The translations under genes and the position numbers were made by a program. This document shows positions 47,259 to 58,640 of a stretch of DNA of 64,000 nucleotides, one piece after another. This DNA is from Cliona cf. orientalis (taxonomy: Eukaryota > Porifera > Demospongiae > Clionaida > Clionaidae). Each line of letters opens with the position of its first letter. Within the stretch, counting starts at the first letter, position 1. The stretch spans positions 9,909,042 through 9,973,041 of the forward strand of contig OZ005696.1 of the NCBI GenBank assembly GCA_963930775.1, in the 5' to 3' direction. Under the pieces are notes generated by a model. The model was not told where the DNA came from and did no database searches. It worked only from the letters and a program-made list of their open reading frames with translations.

Positions 47259-48216
47259 CTACGTGATGCATTACTATAGTATTGCAGATGTGTAGACATT
47301 GCTCACTGGGCATAATTACTATGGCAAAGCTCACGGCGCAAGAGCGGCCAGGCAATACTCATAATATTGCCCTAACCACATCCTGGGTGATATGAGTATT
47401 GCCATTGCCTTGGTCAGCTTTACAGTGTATAGCAGAAGTGCGTGGCATTTTGATCAGTAAATCACGATTAAAGTCAAATAATAATTCTCAGTGCGTGCAT
47501 GAAGAATGTGGTAATTGTGTATTAACATAATTATTAAGTGATGTTGCATACCAATCAACAATTTGTACTCAGTGCTATATAGATGCATGAAGGCCATAAT
47601 AATGTTGTGGCCTACATGCATGCATCTAGCCTAGCACTGATATTATGGTCATGCACACAGCTATGCTATGTACTGATCTTCCAAATGTAAATAATGTTCG
47701 TGACTGATGTACATGTATCCACTGACTGAAATGTGGTGATTAATAAAGCCCTATGGGACCAAAATTAATCAGAATGCTATTTCAACCATGCATGCAATTG
47801 TAGGTAGCAACGCTTCATATCTTCCTATATACTCTGAGGCAAGAGAGAGAATAATTTTTGGAATATCTTCACTTGTGTCACTGGGCAGAGAAAGTGAGCT
47901 GTGGCTGGAGAGAGTAGCAAGATCCAAGAAGAGAAGAATTTTAATTTTTCTTATTGATTTGTAATGTCACCCTCTTTTCATTTTCTAATTTTTGTAGCAT
48001 ATACACATGTTAGAAGTGTGGTCATAGATAGCTATAGCTGCCTAAATTTTGTGTTAAAAGCGTTTATTCTGTTTTTATGCAGTGCTGGATGTTACAAAAT
48101 CTGATGTAGTGGCTGTGATGATTCAACACACAATGTAGGTGGCACTGCATGATATTGTGTATGTGTGCATGTGCAGTAATTTATATTAATTTTTTGTTTT
48201 CTTCTGTTACAGGTGG

Positions 48217-51200
48217 CCATATAGTCAAGGGTGTACGTTGGGGGCTCTGCCCCTGGTTCAGTACACCCTTGATTAGCGTTTGCCTGCACGTGCATATAGC
48301 TTGATTCATGTGAGCATATAGCAAGGTTGTACGTTGGGGGCTCTGCCCCTGGTTCAGTACACCTTTGATTAGCGTTTGCCTGCACGTGTATATAGCTTGA
48401 TACATACATGTGAGCATATAGCAAGGGTGTACGTTGGGGGCTCTACCCCTGGTTCAGTACACCCTTGATTAGCGTTTGCCTGCACGTGCATATAGCTTGA
48501 TACATGCATGTGAGCATATAGCAAGGGTGTACGTTGGGGGCTCTGCCCCTGGTTCAGTACACCTTTGATTAGCGTTTGCCTGCACGTGCATATAGCTTGA
48601 TACATGCATGTGAGCATATAGCAAGGGTGTACGTTGGGGGCTCTACCCCTGGTTCAGTACACCCTTGATTAGCGTTTGCCTGCACGTGCATATAGCTTGA
48701 TACATGCATGTGAGCATATAGCAAGGGTGTACGTTGGGGGCTCTGCCCCTGGTTCAGTACACCCTTGATTAGCGTTTGCCTGCACGTACATATAGCTTGA
48801 TACATGTGAGCATATAGCAAGGGTGTACGTTGGGGGCTCTACCCCTGGTTCAGTACACCCTTGATTAGCGTTTGCCTGCACGTGCATATAGCTTGATACA
48901 TACATGTGAGCATATAGCAAGGGTGTACGTTGGGGGCTCTGCCCCTGGTTCAGTACACCCTTGATTAGCGTTTGCCTGCACGTGCATATAGCTTGATTCA
49001 AGTGAGCATATAGCAAGGGTGTACGTTGGGGGCTCTGCCCCTGGTTCAGTACACCCTTGATTAGCGTTTGCCTGCACGTGCATATAGCTTGATTCATGTG
49101 AACATATAGCAAGGGTGTACGTTGGGGGCTCTGCCCCTGGTTCAGTACACCCTTGATTGGCGTTTGCCTGCACGTGCATATAGCTTGATACATACATGTG
49201 AGCATATAGCAAGGGTGTACGTTGGGGGCTCTGCCCCTGGTTCAGTACACCCTTGATTAGCGTTTGCCTGCACGTGCATATAGCTCGATTCATGTGAGCA
49301 TATAGCAAGGGTGTACGTTGGGGGCTCTGCCCCTGGTTCAGTACACCCTTGATTAGCGTTTGCCTGCACGTGCATATAGCTTGATTCATGTGAGCATATA
49401 GCAAGGGTGTACGTTGGGGGCTCTGCCCCTGGTTCAGTACACCCTTGATTAGCGTTTGCCTGCACGTGCATATAGCTTGATTCATGTGAGCATATAGCAA
49501 GGGTGTACGTTGGGGGCTCTGCCCCTGGTTCAGTACACCCTTGATTGGCGTTTGCCTGCACGTGCATATAGCTTGATACATACATGTAAGCATATAGCAA
49601 GGGTGTACGTTGGGGGCTCTGCCCCTGGTTCAGTACACCCTTGATTAGCGTTTGCCTGCACGTGCATATAGCTTGATTCATGTGAGCATATAGCAAGGGT
49701 GTACGTTGGGGGCTCTGCCCCTGGTTCAGTACACCCTTGATTGGCGTTTGCCTGCACGTGCATATAGCTTGATACATACATGTGAGCATATAGCAAGGGT
49801 GTACGTTGGGGGCTCTGCCCCTGGTTCAGTACACCCTTGATTAGCGTTTGCCTGCACGTGCATATAGCTCGATTCATGTGAGCATAATATAGCAAGGGTG
49901 TACGTTGGGGGCTCTGCCCCTGGTTCAGTACACCCTTGATTGGCGTTTGCCTGCACGTGCATATAGCTTGATACATACATGTGAGCATATAGCAAGGGTG
50001 TACGTTGGGGGCTCTGCCCCTGGTTCAGTACACCCTTGATTGGCGTTTGCCTGCACGTGCATATAGCTTGATACATACATGTGAGCATATAGCAAGGGTG
50101 TACGTTGGGGGCTCTGCCTCTGGTTCAGTACACCCTTGATTAGCGTTTGCCTGCACGTGCATATAGCTCGATTCATGTGAGCATATAGCAAGGGTGTACG
50201 TTGGGGGCTCTGCCCCTGGTTCAGTACACCCTTGATTGGCGTTTGCCTGCACGTGCATATAGCTTGATACATACATGTGAGCATATAGCAAGGGTGTACG
50301 TTGGGGGCTCTACCCCTGGTTCAGTACACCCTTGATTGGCGTTTGCCTGCACGTGCATATAGCTTGATACATACATGTGAGCATATAGCAAGGGTGTACG
50401 TTGGGGGCTCTGCCCCTGTTTCAGTACACCCTTGATTAGCGTTTGCCTGCACGTGCATATAGCTCGATTCATGTGAGCATATAGCAAGGGTGTACGTTGG
50501 GGGCTCTGCCCCTGGTTCAGTACACCCTTGATTGGCGTTTGCCTGCACGTGCATATAGCTTGATACATACATGTGAGCATATAGCAAGGGTGTACATTGG
50601 GGGCTCTGCCCCTGGTTCAGTACACCCTTGATTAGCGTTTGCCTGCACGTACATATAGCTTGATACATGTGAGCATATAGCAAGGGTGTACGTTGGGAGC
50701 TCTACCCCTGGTTCAGTACACCCTTGATTAGCGTTTGCCTGCACGTGCATATAGCTTGATTCATGTGAGCATATAGCAAGGGTGTACGTTGGGGGCTCTG
50801 CCCCTGGTTCAGTACACCCTTGATTGGCGTTTGCCTGCACGTGCATATAGCTTGATACATACATGTGAGCATATAGCAAGGGTGTACGTTGGGGGCTCTA
50901 CCCCTGGTTCAGTACACCCTTGATTAGCGTTTGCCTGCACGTGCATATAGCTTGATTCATGTGAGCATATAGCAAGGGTGTACGTTGGGGGCTCTGCCCC
51001 TGGTTCAGTACACCCTTGATTGGCGTTTGCCTGCACGTGCATATAGCTTGATACATACATGTGAGCATATAGCAAGGGTGTACGTTGGGGGCTCTGCCCC
51101 TGGTTCAGTACACCCTTGATTGGCGTTTGCCTGCACGTGCATATAGCTTGATACATACATGTGAGCATATAGCAAGGGTGTACGTTGGGGTCTATGCCCC

Positions 51201-51230
51201 TGGTTCAGTACACCCTTGATTAGCATTTCA
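48217..51230. repeat. Satellite array of about 30 units of 96-100 bp, each with a hairpin
   Basis: Each unit has GCAAGGGTGTACGTTGGGGG, CTCTGCCCCTGGTTCAGTAC, ACCCTTGATTAGCG, TGCCTGCACGTGCATATAGC and a short variable tail (ATTCATGT or ATACATACATGT). CAAGGGTGTAC pairs with GTACACCCTTG, and GGGGGCTCTGCCCC forms an inner stem. Units are nearly identical, so amplification or homogenisation is recent. Long minus-strand open frames across it reflect a stop-free unit, not a gene. Confidence 0.92.
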
Positions 51231-51861
51231 ATATTTTGCTCTAGTATGTCATGCAGGGTTGTTCCAGGCAAGAATCTGCACAAGGAGTGATACATAGGTG
51301 AGACATAGTTGTATAGTCACTAAGTGTAGTGACCACACTCATCTTTTTATTCATTATTATGGTTGTTATCTTATTCATATCTTGTGATTTCTCTCTTCTT
51401 CATTCATTATTCATATTTGATCTTCATGTTTTATTAAATGTTTATAGAGTATTGTATGCCATTGTAATTTCAATTTATAGTATTGTATGCCATTGTAATT
51501 TCAAATGTGTGCGTGCGTGCGTGCGCATGCAATAATCACACTAATAATCGCGTATTGGATCGTGCGCTCAGCAATGTAGTTTGAGCCCGAGTCCGCCTCA
51601 AGATTCACAAACTGAGTTTGGACTTATGGGAACGAGATGGCCAGTATTGGACTCCGCGTGGCCCGCGATCGGTTATGCTCGATTGCGCGGTCGGTATGTG
51701 CGCCGACTCGCGACTCAAACCAGTCTGCTTCAGGATTCACAAACTTGAGTTTGGACTTATAGGAACGAGATTGGATGATGTTGGCCAATATTGGACTCGG
51801 CGTCGTCCGCGATCGGTGATGCTCGAAGAAGTAATGATCGCGTATGCATAATAATATTATT
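51231..51861. other. Spacer with two diverged tandem copies of a GAGTTTGGACTTAT unit
   Basis: GAGTTTGGACTTATGGGAACG (51614) and GAGTTTGGACTTATAGGAAC (51749) begin two similar segments of about 130 bp containing CGCGATCGGT. The stretch CGGTATGTGCGCCGACTCGC near 51690 recurs in diverged form near 56898. No gene is seen. Confidence 0.55.
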
Positions 51862-54347
51862 ATGATTGTACATGGATTATATATGACCCTCGCCGGGATT
51901 GGAAACGGTCACGTGAGCGTCATATGTACAATACTTCTTCGCGCGGGCAGTCCGCGTTATTGTTTTTCACACGAGCTGGTGAGGCAGATGAGCTCTTGAG
52001 GTCGTTGGAAGCTCTCCTAAGGTAAGATACAACATTATTTTAGTTTATTTGTATCTGTAAGTGACTCTCCAAGCCTATGTTCCGTGGTCAAGCTGCGGGT
52101 ACACAGTTTTCATACCTAAAGTCAGGTCTTGGCATCATAGGGCATCAGATAAAATCTTTGTGGGACAAAATCTCTACCTGTAGGCAATGGAGATCAGGCC
52201 CGTACGCAGCCTTTCTCAAAGGGGGGTTACATGGGGGCGTGGCTCAGATAGGTATGATGTGGGCATTAGCCCACAGCCCACCTAGGCGGGTGGGTCTGGG
52301 GGCATGTTCCTCCAGAAGATATTGGAAATTTAGACTCTTTGAGGGCAATTCTGAGGCATTCTGACAGTGATTTACAATTCCAGATAGGCTGATGCTGCTA
52401 GCTACTATAACATTAACACTGGCTATACAATCTATTGCACATCCGGTGAAAGCAATACTCGGCTTTGCTTAGCTGTGTAAAGAAGCATGTAAGTTACACC
52501 TAGATTGTTTCTAGTGTTATGCTAGGTGCCAAAAAAAGGGGGGTTCGTTCAAACCCCCTCGAACCCCCCTGTGTACGGGTCTGGAGATGAACTAAAAGGG
52601 TGTAGATGTAGTGCTTTTGTTGAGATCTGTTGCATGGTGTGCTCCTTTTTAGTGTATATTAAGTTTTTTTGTTGTAATCTTGATGGAGGTGTCAAAACAG
52701 TGAGCTGAATTTAGGTGAGCTTTGTGGGACAGTTGTACCTTACCAGTAACACTAACATGGACATTCTGTATGTCTTTTAGTCCATTTGGAGATGTTTTGT
52801 TGCATGCACATGCCAAATGACTCTCAGAAAGAACTGTATGGCTAAATCTATCCTCTGAACATAGATCAGATCACAAAACGTGGTTCTTTAGGTAAATCAT
52901 GCTGTACATGCCCCAGTTGCTGTATCTACATGTAAACACCATCATGTGTTATTAATGTGTATACAGGTTTATACATGATCTACCTCTCTACCAATGGTTC
53001 AACCACCAGTGATACTGGGCCTGCCAGCTCCAGCTGACAGATGAAAAATCAAGGTGTTCGCTATCCAGAAATTGTATTTACCGTTCAGCAGCATGACCAG
53101 AATCACGGCACAAGGTCTCTGTCTCTGCTTCTCAGGCTACATTAATCACAGGTATATATAGTAAAGATACAATAAATTAAGTTTGTGATAATCATAGCAT
53201 TATTGTAGATATCAACCTGTTCCAACAATCATCAGCTGCCTTGAGATGTACAATAATTCATCCGTGTCAGAAGTTCACAAACAATACACCAGTACTGCTC
53301 ATACATGTAAGGGACCAACTCAAGGAAACTATTGTGGTAGCTACAGTGATGATCCAGTAGTGAATGCCTAATCATTACTGAGTGCAAAAGCAGTACATCA
53401 AGCTACTTTGGACTATTTTTAGTGAATGATAGCTACACATTTTAAGTGTACAGTAGGTTTTTTGCTTTTTGACCCAATGTATTATCAGTATAAGATGATA
53501 TTTATATTATTATGTTAGCTTACAACCAACATAACATCTAAAACAGCGGCTACTTGAGTCTTAATGATTGTTGTTTGTAATTGAAGTCAACTTCTCTTAC
53601 ACTACTACACTATCTTTGCTTGAAACGTGTGGGATAAATATTTGAAATGTATATGAACAATAGAATGATGTTTGAATGGTGCTTGAATTTATAAGATGTC
53701 TGGTGCTTCTCTTGCAAGTCGTTTGAATTTTTTTATTTATTGTTGGAAAAATATTTGAAACATATCTCGCAAATTATTATGTGTGTGAAAAATATCAAAA
53801 TTTATACTAATTTCATGTGAAACTTTTCATTTGTTGTATATGAATAATATTTGAAATATACTTTAACATAATATTATTATGAAAAGAATTCAAACAATAA
53901 TTGAGGTATATATGAATGATACTTGAATTGTACATCACTAAAATATGTGAAACTTTTCAGTGCATAGATCTATATGAATAATATTTGAACTGCATGTACT
54001 TCTTTCAGTGCATGTATGAATAATATTTGAACTGTACTTCAACATTTTTATGTGTGAAAAATTCCAACTGCAATTGAATTATATTTAAATCATTCCAACC
54101 ATTTAATTTTGTGTGAAAAATATGACATCATTGTTAATGCTAGTATCACGTGATCAGGAGGGAAGTTTAAATTTTGAATTTGAACGCAGCCTAGGAGCTA
54201 TATAGCTTGCTACATGATGACTGTTTGTGAAGAAATGGTCAACAAAGAAGGCTAATAAACATCGAGAGTCTCAAGGTTTTCATTAAACTATCTAGCCGAT
54301 ACGGATAAAGTGCCACCGATGTCAAGGAGGTTGATTTACTAAGCTGT

Positions 54348-54467
54348 TAGTCTATCAAGCTAGACCCCTTTTTCGCCCGACGACCTTTACCCACTCTATC
54401 CACACGCGCGTGTGGATAGAGTGGGTAAAGGTCGTCGGGCGAAAAAGGGGTCTAGCTTGATAGACTA
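54348..54467. mobile_element. Perfect 120-bp palindrome flanked by 9-bp direct repeats
   Basis: Arms of 60 bp match with no mismatch and no spacer; the centre is CACACGC/GCGTGTG between 54407 and 54408. Each end reads TAGTCTATCAAGCTAGACCC inward. CTAAGCTGT occurs exactly adjacent on both sides (54339-54347 and 54468-54476), as a target-site duplication would. Confidence 0.85.
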
Positions 54468-54699
54468 CTAAGCTGTGTGATAAGAAGGCTCTAGACCGAA
54501 ATCAACGTTGAGATCATCAGTCACAAGCCAACAAGTAGGTAAGTATAAATACGCTAGCAATCCTCAGTCAGCTCTAAATTTGTTAGTTTGTCCTTTATTT
54601 TCTAATTAGTGCCCCATCCCTCTCTCTGTCTCTTTCTCTTTTCCCCCGGCATGCTTTCCTTGGCTTTAGTTCTTGTGATGGAATACAATAATTGGTTCT

Positions 54700-55276
54700 T
54701 AGCCTCGTACCCAGGCCCTTTGAGAAGGAGGAAAACTTAAGGGCCTGGTACACACTGTGTGCACGTGTTATTAAATTTTAGTAAAAGCTGGGAATTCGTA
54801 TTTTTGTCCATAACGTGAACCTTGATCTACTACTTGAAAAATCATTTTTGTTGGCAGCATTTCGGGCTAAAGATGCCTGCTATGACCAATTTAGCTATAT
54901 AGCACAAGCGAGCAACATCGACAGAAGAACAATAAAAAAGCTAGAAGGACGTCGTACTCACGTTTAGTAAGATGAATAATCAGAAGTATCGATACCGATT
55001 GAGGCAGTTATCCAACGGCAGCGAATTAAGGGACTTTCATGATCAGATCTCTGAAGCTCAATTTAAAGTCATATGAGAGCAAAGAAAGTCTGCCATACGA
55101 TACTCTATAGAAATATCGAGTCCCTACTTTGGATGCTTGTCTGTACTCATCCGACCACATGATAGCGACAATATCCGACAAATTATACTAGGAAATGCTC
55201 CATATACTTAACACATGCACGTGCAGTGTATACCATGCCCTTCTCCTCCTCCTCAAAGGGCCTAGGTACGAGGCTA
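54700..55276. mobile_element. Foldback family, 577-bp copy
   Basis: Begins TAGCCTCGTACCCAGGCCC and ends GGGCCTAGGTACGAGGCTA, with a GGAGGA-rich subterminal stretch on both sides. The interior has no coding frame of note. It is a longer relative of the hairpins at 3301 and 17092. Confidence 0.7.
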
Positions 55277-55484
55277 CATGTAAGTTGGTTCCCTAACTAT
55301 AGTAATATTAATTCTTCTATGTAGGGAATGAAGGAATGTCTGCTGGGCCAATTGTATTGCAGTGGCACTAATCATGATGTGATGACAATGATTTGATGAG
55401 TAAGGTGATACCAACTGAAGGTATATTGCATACTGTATTATCATCTGAGCGGATGGGGTGGAAAGAGAAGGGTCTGGTAGCTAC

Positions 55485-55786
55485 TAGCCTCATAGCCAGG
55501 CCCTTTGAGGGGAGGAAAAAGGGTCTTGTACCTATTACACACACGTGTACCAACTACCCCAAGAAAACCTGGGGTGCCACAAAAGACTGTATGCCTTTTC
55601 ACCCACCTCCCATGGGCAATGGTACGAGGCAATGTCATATTTGGTGTAGCCTCGTATACTCTAGGCTGCAGGAGGAGGGTAAAAAGTGTACAGTCGTTTG
55701 TAGCATCCCGGGTTTTCTTGGGGTAGACTAGTTGGTGCATGCACATGCGATACCTTTTCCTCCTTCCAGGCCTGGGCATGAAGCTA
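55485..55786. mobile_element. Foldback family, diverged 302-bp copy
   Basis: Begins TAGCCTCATAGCCAGGCCC and ends GGCCTGGGCATGAAGCTA. Internal segments CCCAAGAAAACCTGGG and CCCGGGTTTTCTTGGGG are also inverted, giving nested hairpins. Overlapping frames on both strands mirror each other and are not genes. Confidence 0.6.
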
Positions 55787-56954
55787 GGTAGCTACACACT
55801 GAATATGCATAAACTTCCTCTGTAAATTTACTGATATTAGTGATGTCAAGGCTGCATGAACCAAGAGTCCATATAAGCCTTTGCAATTGGCTGGTGTAAT
55901 GTATATTTTACTCAATGGATTAGACTTATATCATCCATAATATTATTATTATTGTTATACTGATCAATGCATAACCTATCTATATGCAGAGAAATGATAA
56001 TTTCCTCTGGAAAAGAGAAAAAAAATCAGATCAGTTTCCACAGCAGGAACCAGTATTGCAACCAGGAAGGCCAGCCATGAACGGATGCTGCCCAAGGGAC
56101 TGTATTAGGCGAGTCAATGGTACTAATTGTCATGATTAATATTTTAATCCTCCTTTTTTACATGGTTCAATATTTTATCACATTTTTTACATAATATTAT
56201 CCGATTCAAATATTTGCCAAATTTTTCCTGTGATTATTATTCCAACATTTTTCACTTGATTCATATGTATTTCATTTATTATTTATCTATAAATATATTC
56301 CCATGTCTATTATTTCCTATGGTATTCATCTGATATTCATCTGATATTAAAACATATTTTGAGCCGTTTTCAATCAAAAACGTGGCACAATTTCATGCGA
56401 TTTTCAAGCGTTTTTTACACTTAATGGAATTATGAATGAATTGGCCTAAAATCCACGTATTACAATTTGCGTATGGATTTCCTAGTAGTGTTAGTTAAGT
56501 CATGGGGAGGGGAATATAATATAATCTATGGTTAAGAAGTTGAATCGAACTCGGATGCAGCTTGAATTGCAGACTCAGACTTCTGTGTGGTCTGTTTCTA
56601 TACTTTTCAGCCAAGTACTGGCATATAAAAAGCTTGCTTCACCCATCAAGGCAGATGATCATCTTACAGTCTTGCTTCGCCTCCAATAGCCATAGTTTCC
56701 TTGTCATCTTCACTGCTATCAAGATGTCTAATAAACACACCGCGCTTCAGGCTTACTTTAACGCTCCGCCCATCAATTATCCTGGACTTCCGTCTTACGC
56801 GGACTGCCCGCGTGAAACGGTGCTAACGAGCCCCGTTTCCAATCCCGGGAAGGGGAATATATAATCTATGGATTGTATAATATGCGATTGTGCGCTCGGT
56901 ATGCGCGCCGCCACTAACTCACGACTCAAACCAGTCCAAACCAGTGTCTTGATA

Positions 56955-57205
56955 ATTTTTACATAAGACGGGACCAAGGGTAATTTGATATGAGGATTCC
57001 GATAAACCACAAACCACGCCCATACGAACCTTACTTTTTAAGATATGACATCATACTCTACTAATGGTACTTCCAGGAGGTGGTTAAAGTTTAGGGTTTG
57101 ACCTCAGATATTTTAAGGCGGGACCAAGGGTAATTTGATGTAAGGTTTCCAATAAACCACAAATCATGCCCATACGGATGTTACTTTTTAAGGTATGAGG
57201 CAGTT
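56955..57205. repeat. Two-copy tandem repeat of about 155 bp
   Basis: GCGGGACCAAGGGTAATTTG-type starts occur at 56968 and 57119, each followed by ATAAACCACAAA, GCCCATACG and TTACTTTTTAAG. The copies are diverged. Confidence 0.65.
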
Positions 57206-58640
57206 TCGCCACAAACATGCCCTCTGTCGGCTTCTTTGGTGTAGGTTTGATCACATTGCATGTCGCTTCGAATATTATTTACGGACTGGTCATTCACCCT
57301 CTACAATTGAATTCTGTTGGTGCTGTAGCTGTGTGTTCGTTCTGTAGCTGTGTGTTCGTTCATCGACCGTTTCTTTCACAATTCCTCTGAATATGTGGGC
57401 CTCCAAGCACCTCAACGTCCATGTCGTGGGGCCTGGAAACACAATTGTTTCATGTACATCACGGAGGTGATCTCTGCCATGTACAGTAACATTGTGGCTG
57501 ATGGAGGTGCATAAACACTCCTATAATTATCTATAATTAAGCATGTCTGATTCTGGTTCACTTCAGCACTCTTATCACGCAGGTGCACACGACTGTACAT
57601 ATCAAGAGGAGATTCAACCATTTGCTAATCGTTTGTCGAGTTTATTTCAACTCGAGGTGAGCGGTATTTTTCTACATTTCAAAGTGTTTTTGCTCAATGT
57701 CATAATCCTATCTTGACCATGCAGGTGTGCGCTCAAAATCTGAATAGTTCAAGTAATCATTTCTGTATGAGCTATATACTCTATCCAGCTATTTTGAACA
57801 ATAAGTAAATGAAGTAATCCTCGATATAACTGGGCACAACATACTTGCCAATAACTGCAATAAGGATCATGAAAAATTACATTAGATGTACAATTAGATA
57901 ATAATATTGTGGATATGATAGAGTGAGTAAGCATGCACAATCAGAATCAGAGTTTGTGGAGCTCTATCCAAATGAAAAGGGGCGGCATATTACTTTGAGT
58001 ACATTCTCACAAACTTCTTTTGTATATCGTGATCAGTCCGCCCCTTTTCATTTGGATAGCGCTCCAGATACTCTCTGCATGCAGTCAGTGAGGGAGTTTT
58101 CTTCCACTCAATGTAGGCCTGAAAGTAGTTGGCCAGGTATTTCACTTCTTCTGAAAATACTCCTCCCCTCTGTTTTTTTTTCAGGTGGCTAGGGAAATGA
58201 TACATCTTAACACACAGAGCAAATTTACTTGCCATAAACTGACCATCGCATAAATTTCCATCAGCTAGGAGTAGAATCCTCGTACTCGAGAGGCAGCTTC
58301 ATATTATTTATTCACAACTCTGGAACTCCTGTGTGTGAAATATGAAAAAGTACTCTGACAGCTATCATTCATTATTGACCTACGTCATTCGAGGCAAAAA
58401 CTGCTTCTTGTCTCCCCCTGGCCAGTTCGAAGAGCTCTCGGATCAGTCAGCTTCAGAGGAGGGGGTCTGCATTGAGGGAGTATACTCTTTTATGACCACT
58501 CCTGTACTTTTATTGAATATGAATATACTGTGATGGCTTCTGCTTCTTGGTGGTATATACCGGCCGCGGTCTGAATCTCTTCGTCTGAATCTGATTGGGG
58601 TCTACAGTTCATGAAAGACAGCAAGAGGATTATTTATAGA
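57206..58640. other. Intergenic with an inverted repeat and a possible transposon-protein fragment
   Basis: An inverted repeat (57961-57985 against 58037-58063, CTATCCAAATGAAAAGGGGC and its inverse) overlaps a minus-strand frame (57990-58235). That frame encodes VKYLANYFQAYIEWKKTPSL and CREYLERYPNEKGRTDHDIQ, a pattern I associate loosely with repeat-encoded proteins. No complete gene is seen. Confidence 0.3.

Larger units (their letters stand above)
45213..48216. other. Intergenic, mostly without recognised genes
   Basis: Contains a long poly-G run near 45747-45762, a partial foldback terminus at 46007-46060, a 58-bp direct repeat (46607-46709), a possible exon at 46809-46903, and two CRE-like palindromes (47195-47258). 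The rest shows no coding signal that I can support. Confidence 0.4.
51862..56871. mobile_element. Large inverted-repeat-bounded region (about 5 kb), probably a non-autonomous element
   Basis: The left end (51871-51960) has GGGATTGGAAACGG and CGCGGGCAGTCCGCGT. The right end (56795-56871) has the same blocks in inverse orientation (ACGCGGACTGCCCGCG, CCGTTTCCAATCCC). Subterminal AT-rich degenerate repeats (ATGAATAATATTTGAA, GTGAAAAAT) at 53630-54160 also recur inverted at 56150-56410. The interior has no frame over about 112 codons and holds foldback copies and a 120-bp palindrome. No target duplication was identified, so boundaries are approximate. Confidence 0.5.

Noticed and set aside
48217-51230. 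CRISPR array
   Set aside because: The repeats are in a eukaryotic setting, spacers are absent, and the unit itself is the whole period.
48092-51295. Many overlapping minus-strand frames of 80-240 codons with Cys-rich repeats
   Set aside because: They are translations of the 96-100-bp satellite. The unit lacks stops in two frames, the frames shift with unit-length changes, and no splice or promoter context is seen.
55441-55779. Mirror-image frames of 112 codons on both strands
   Set aside because: They are by-products of a foldback element with nested inverted repeats.
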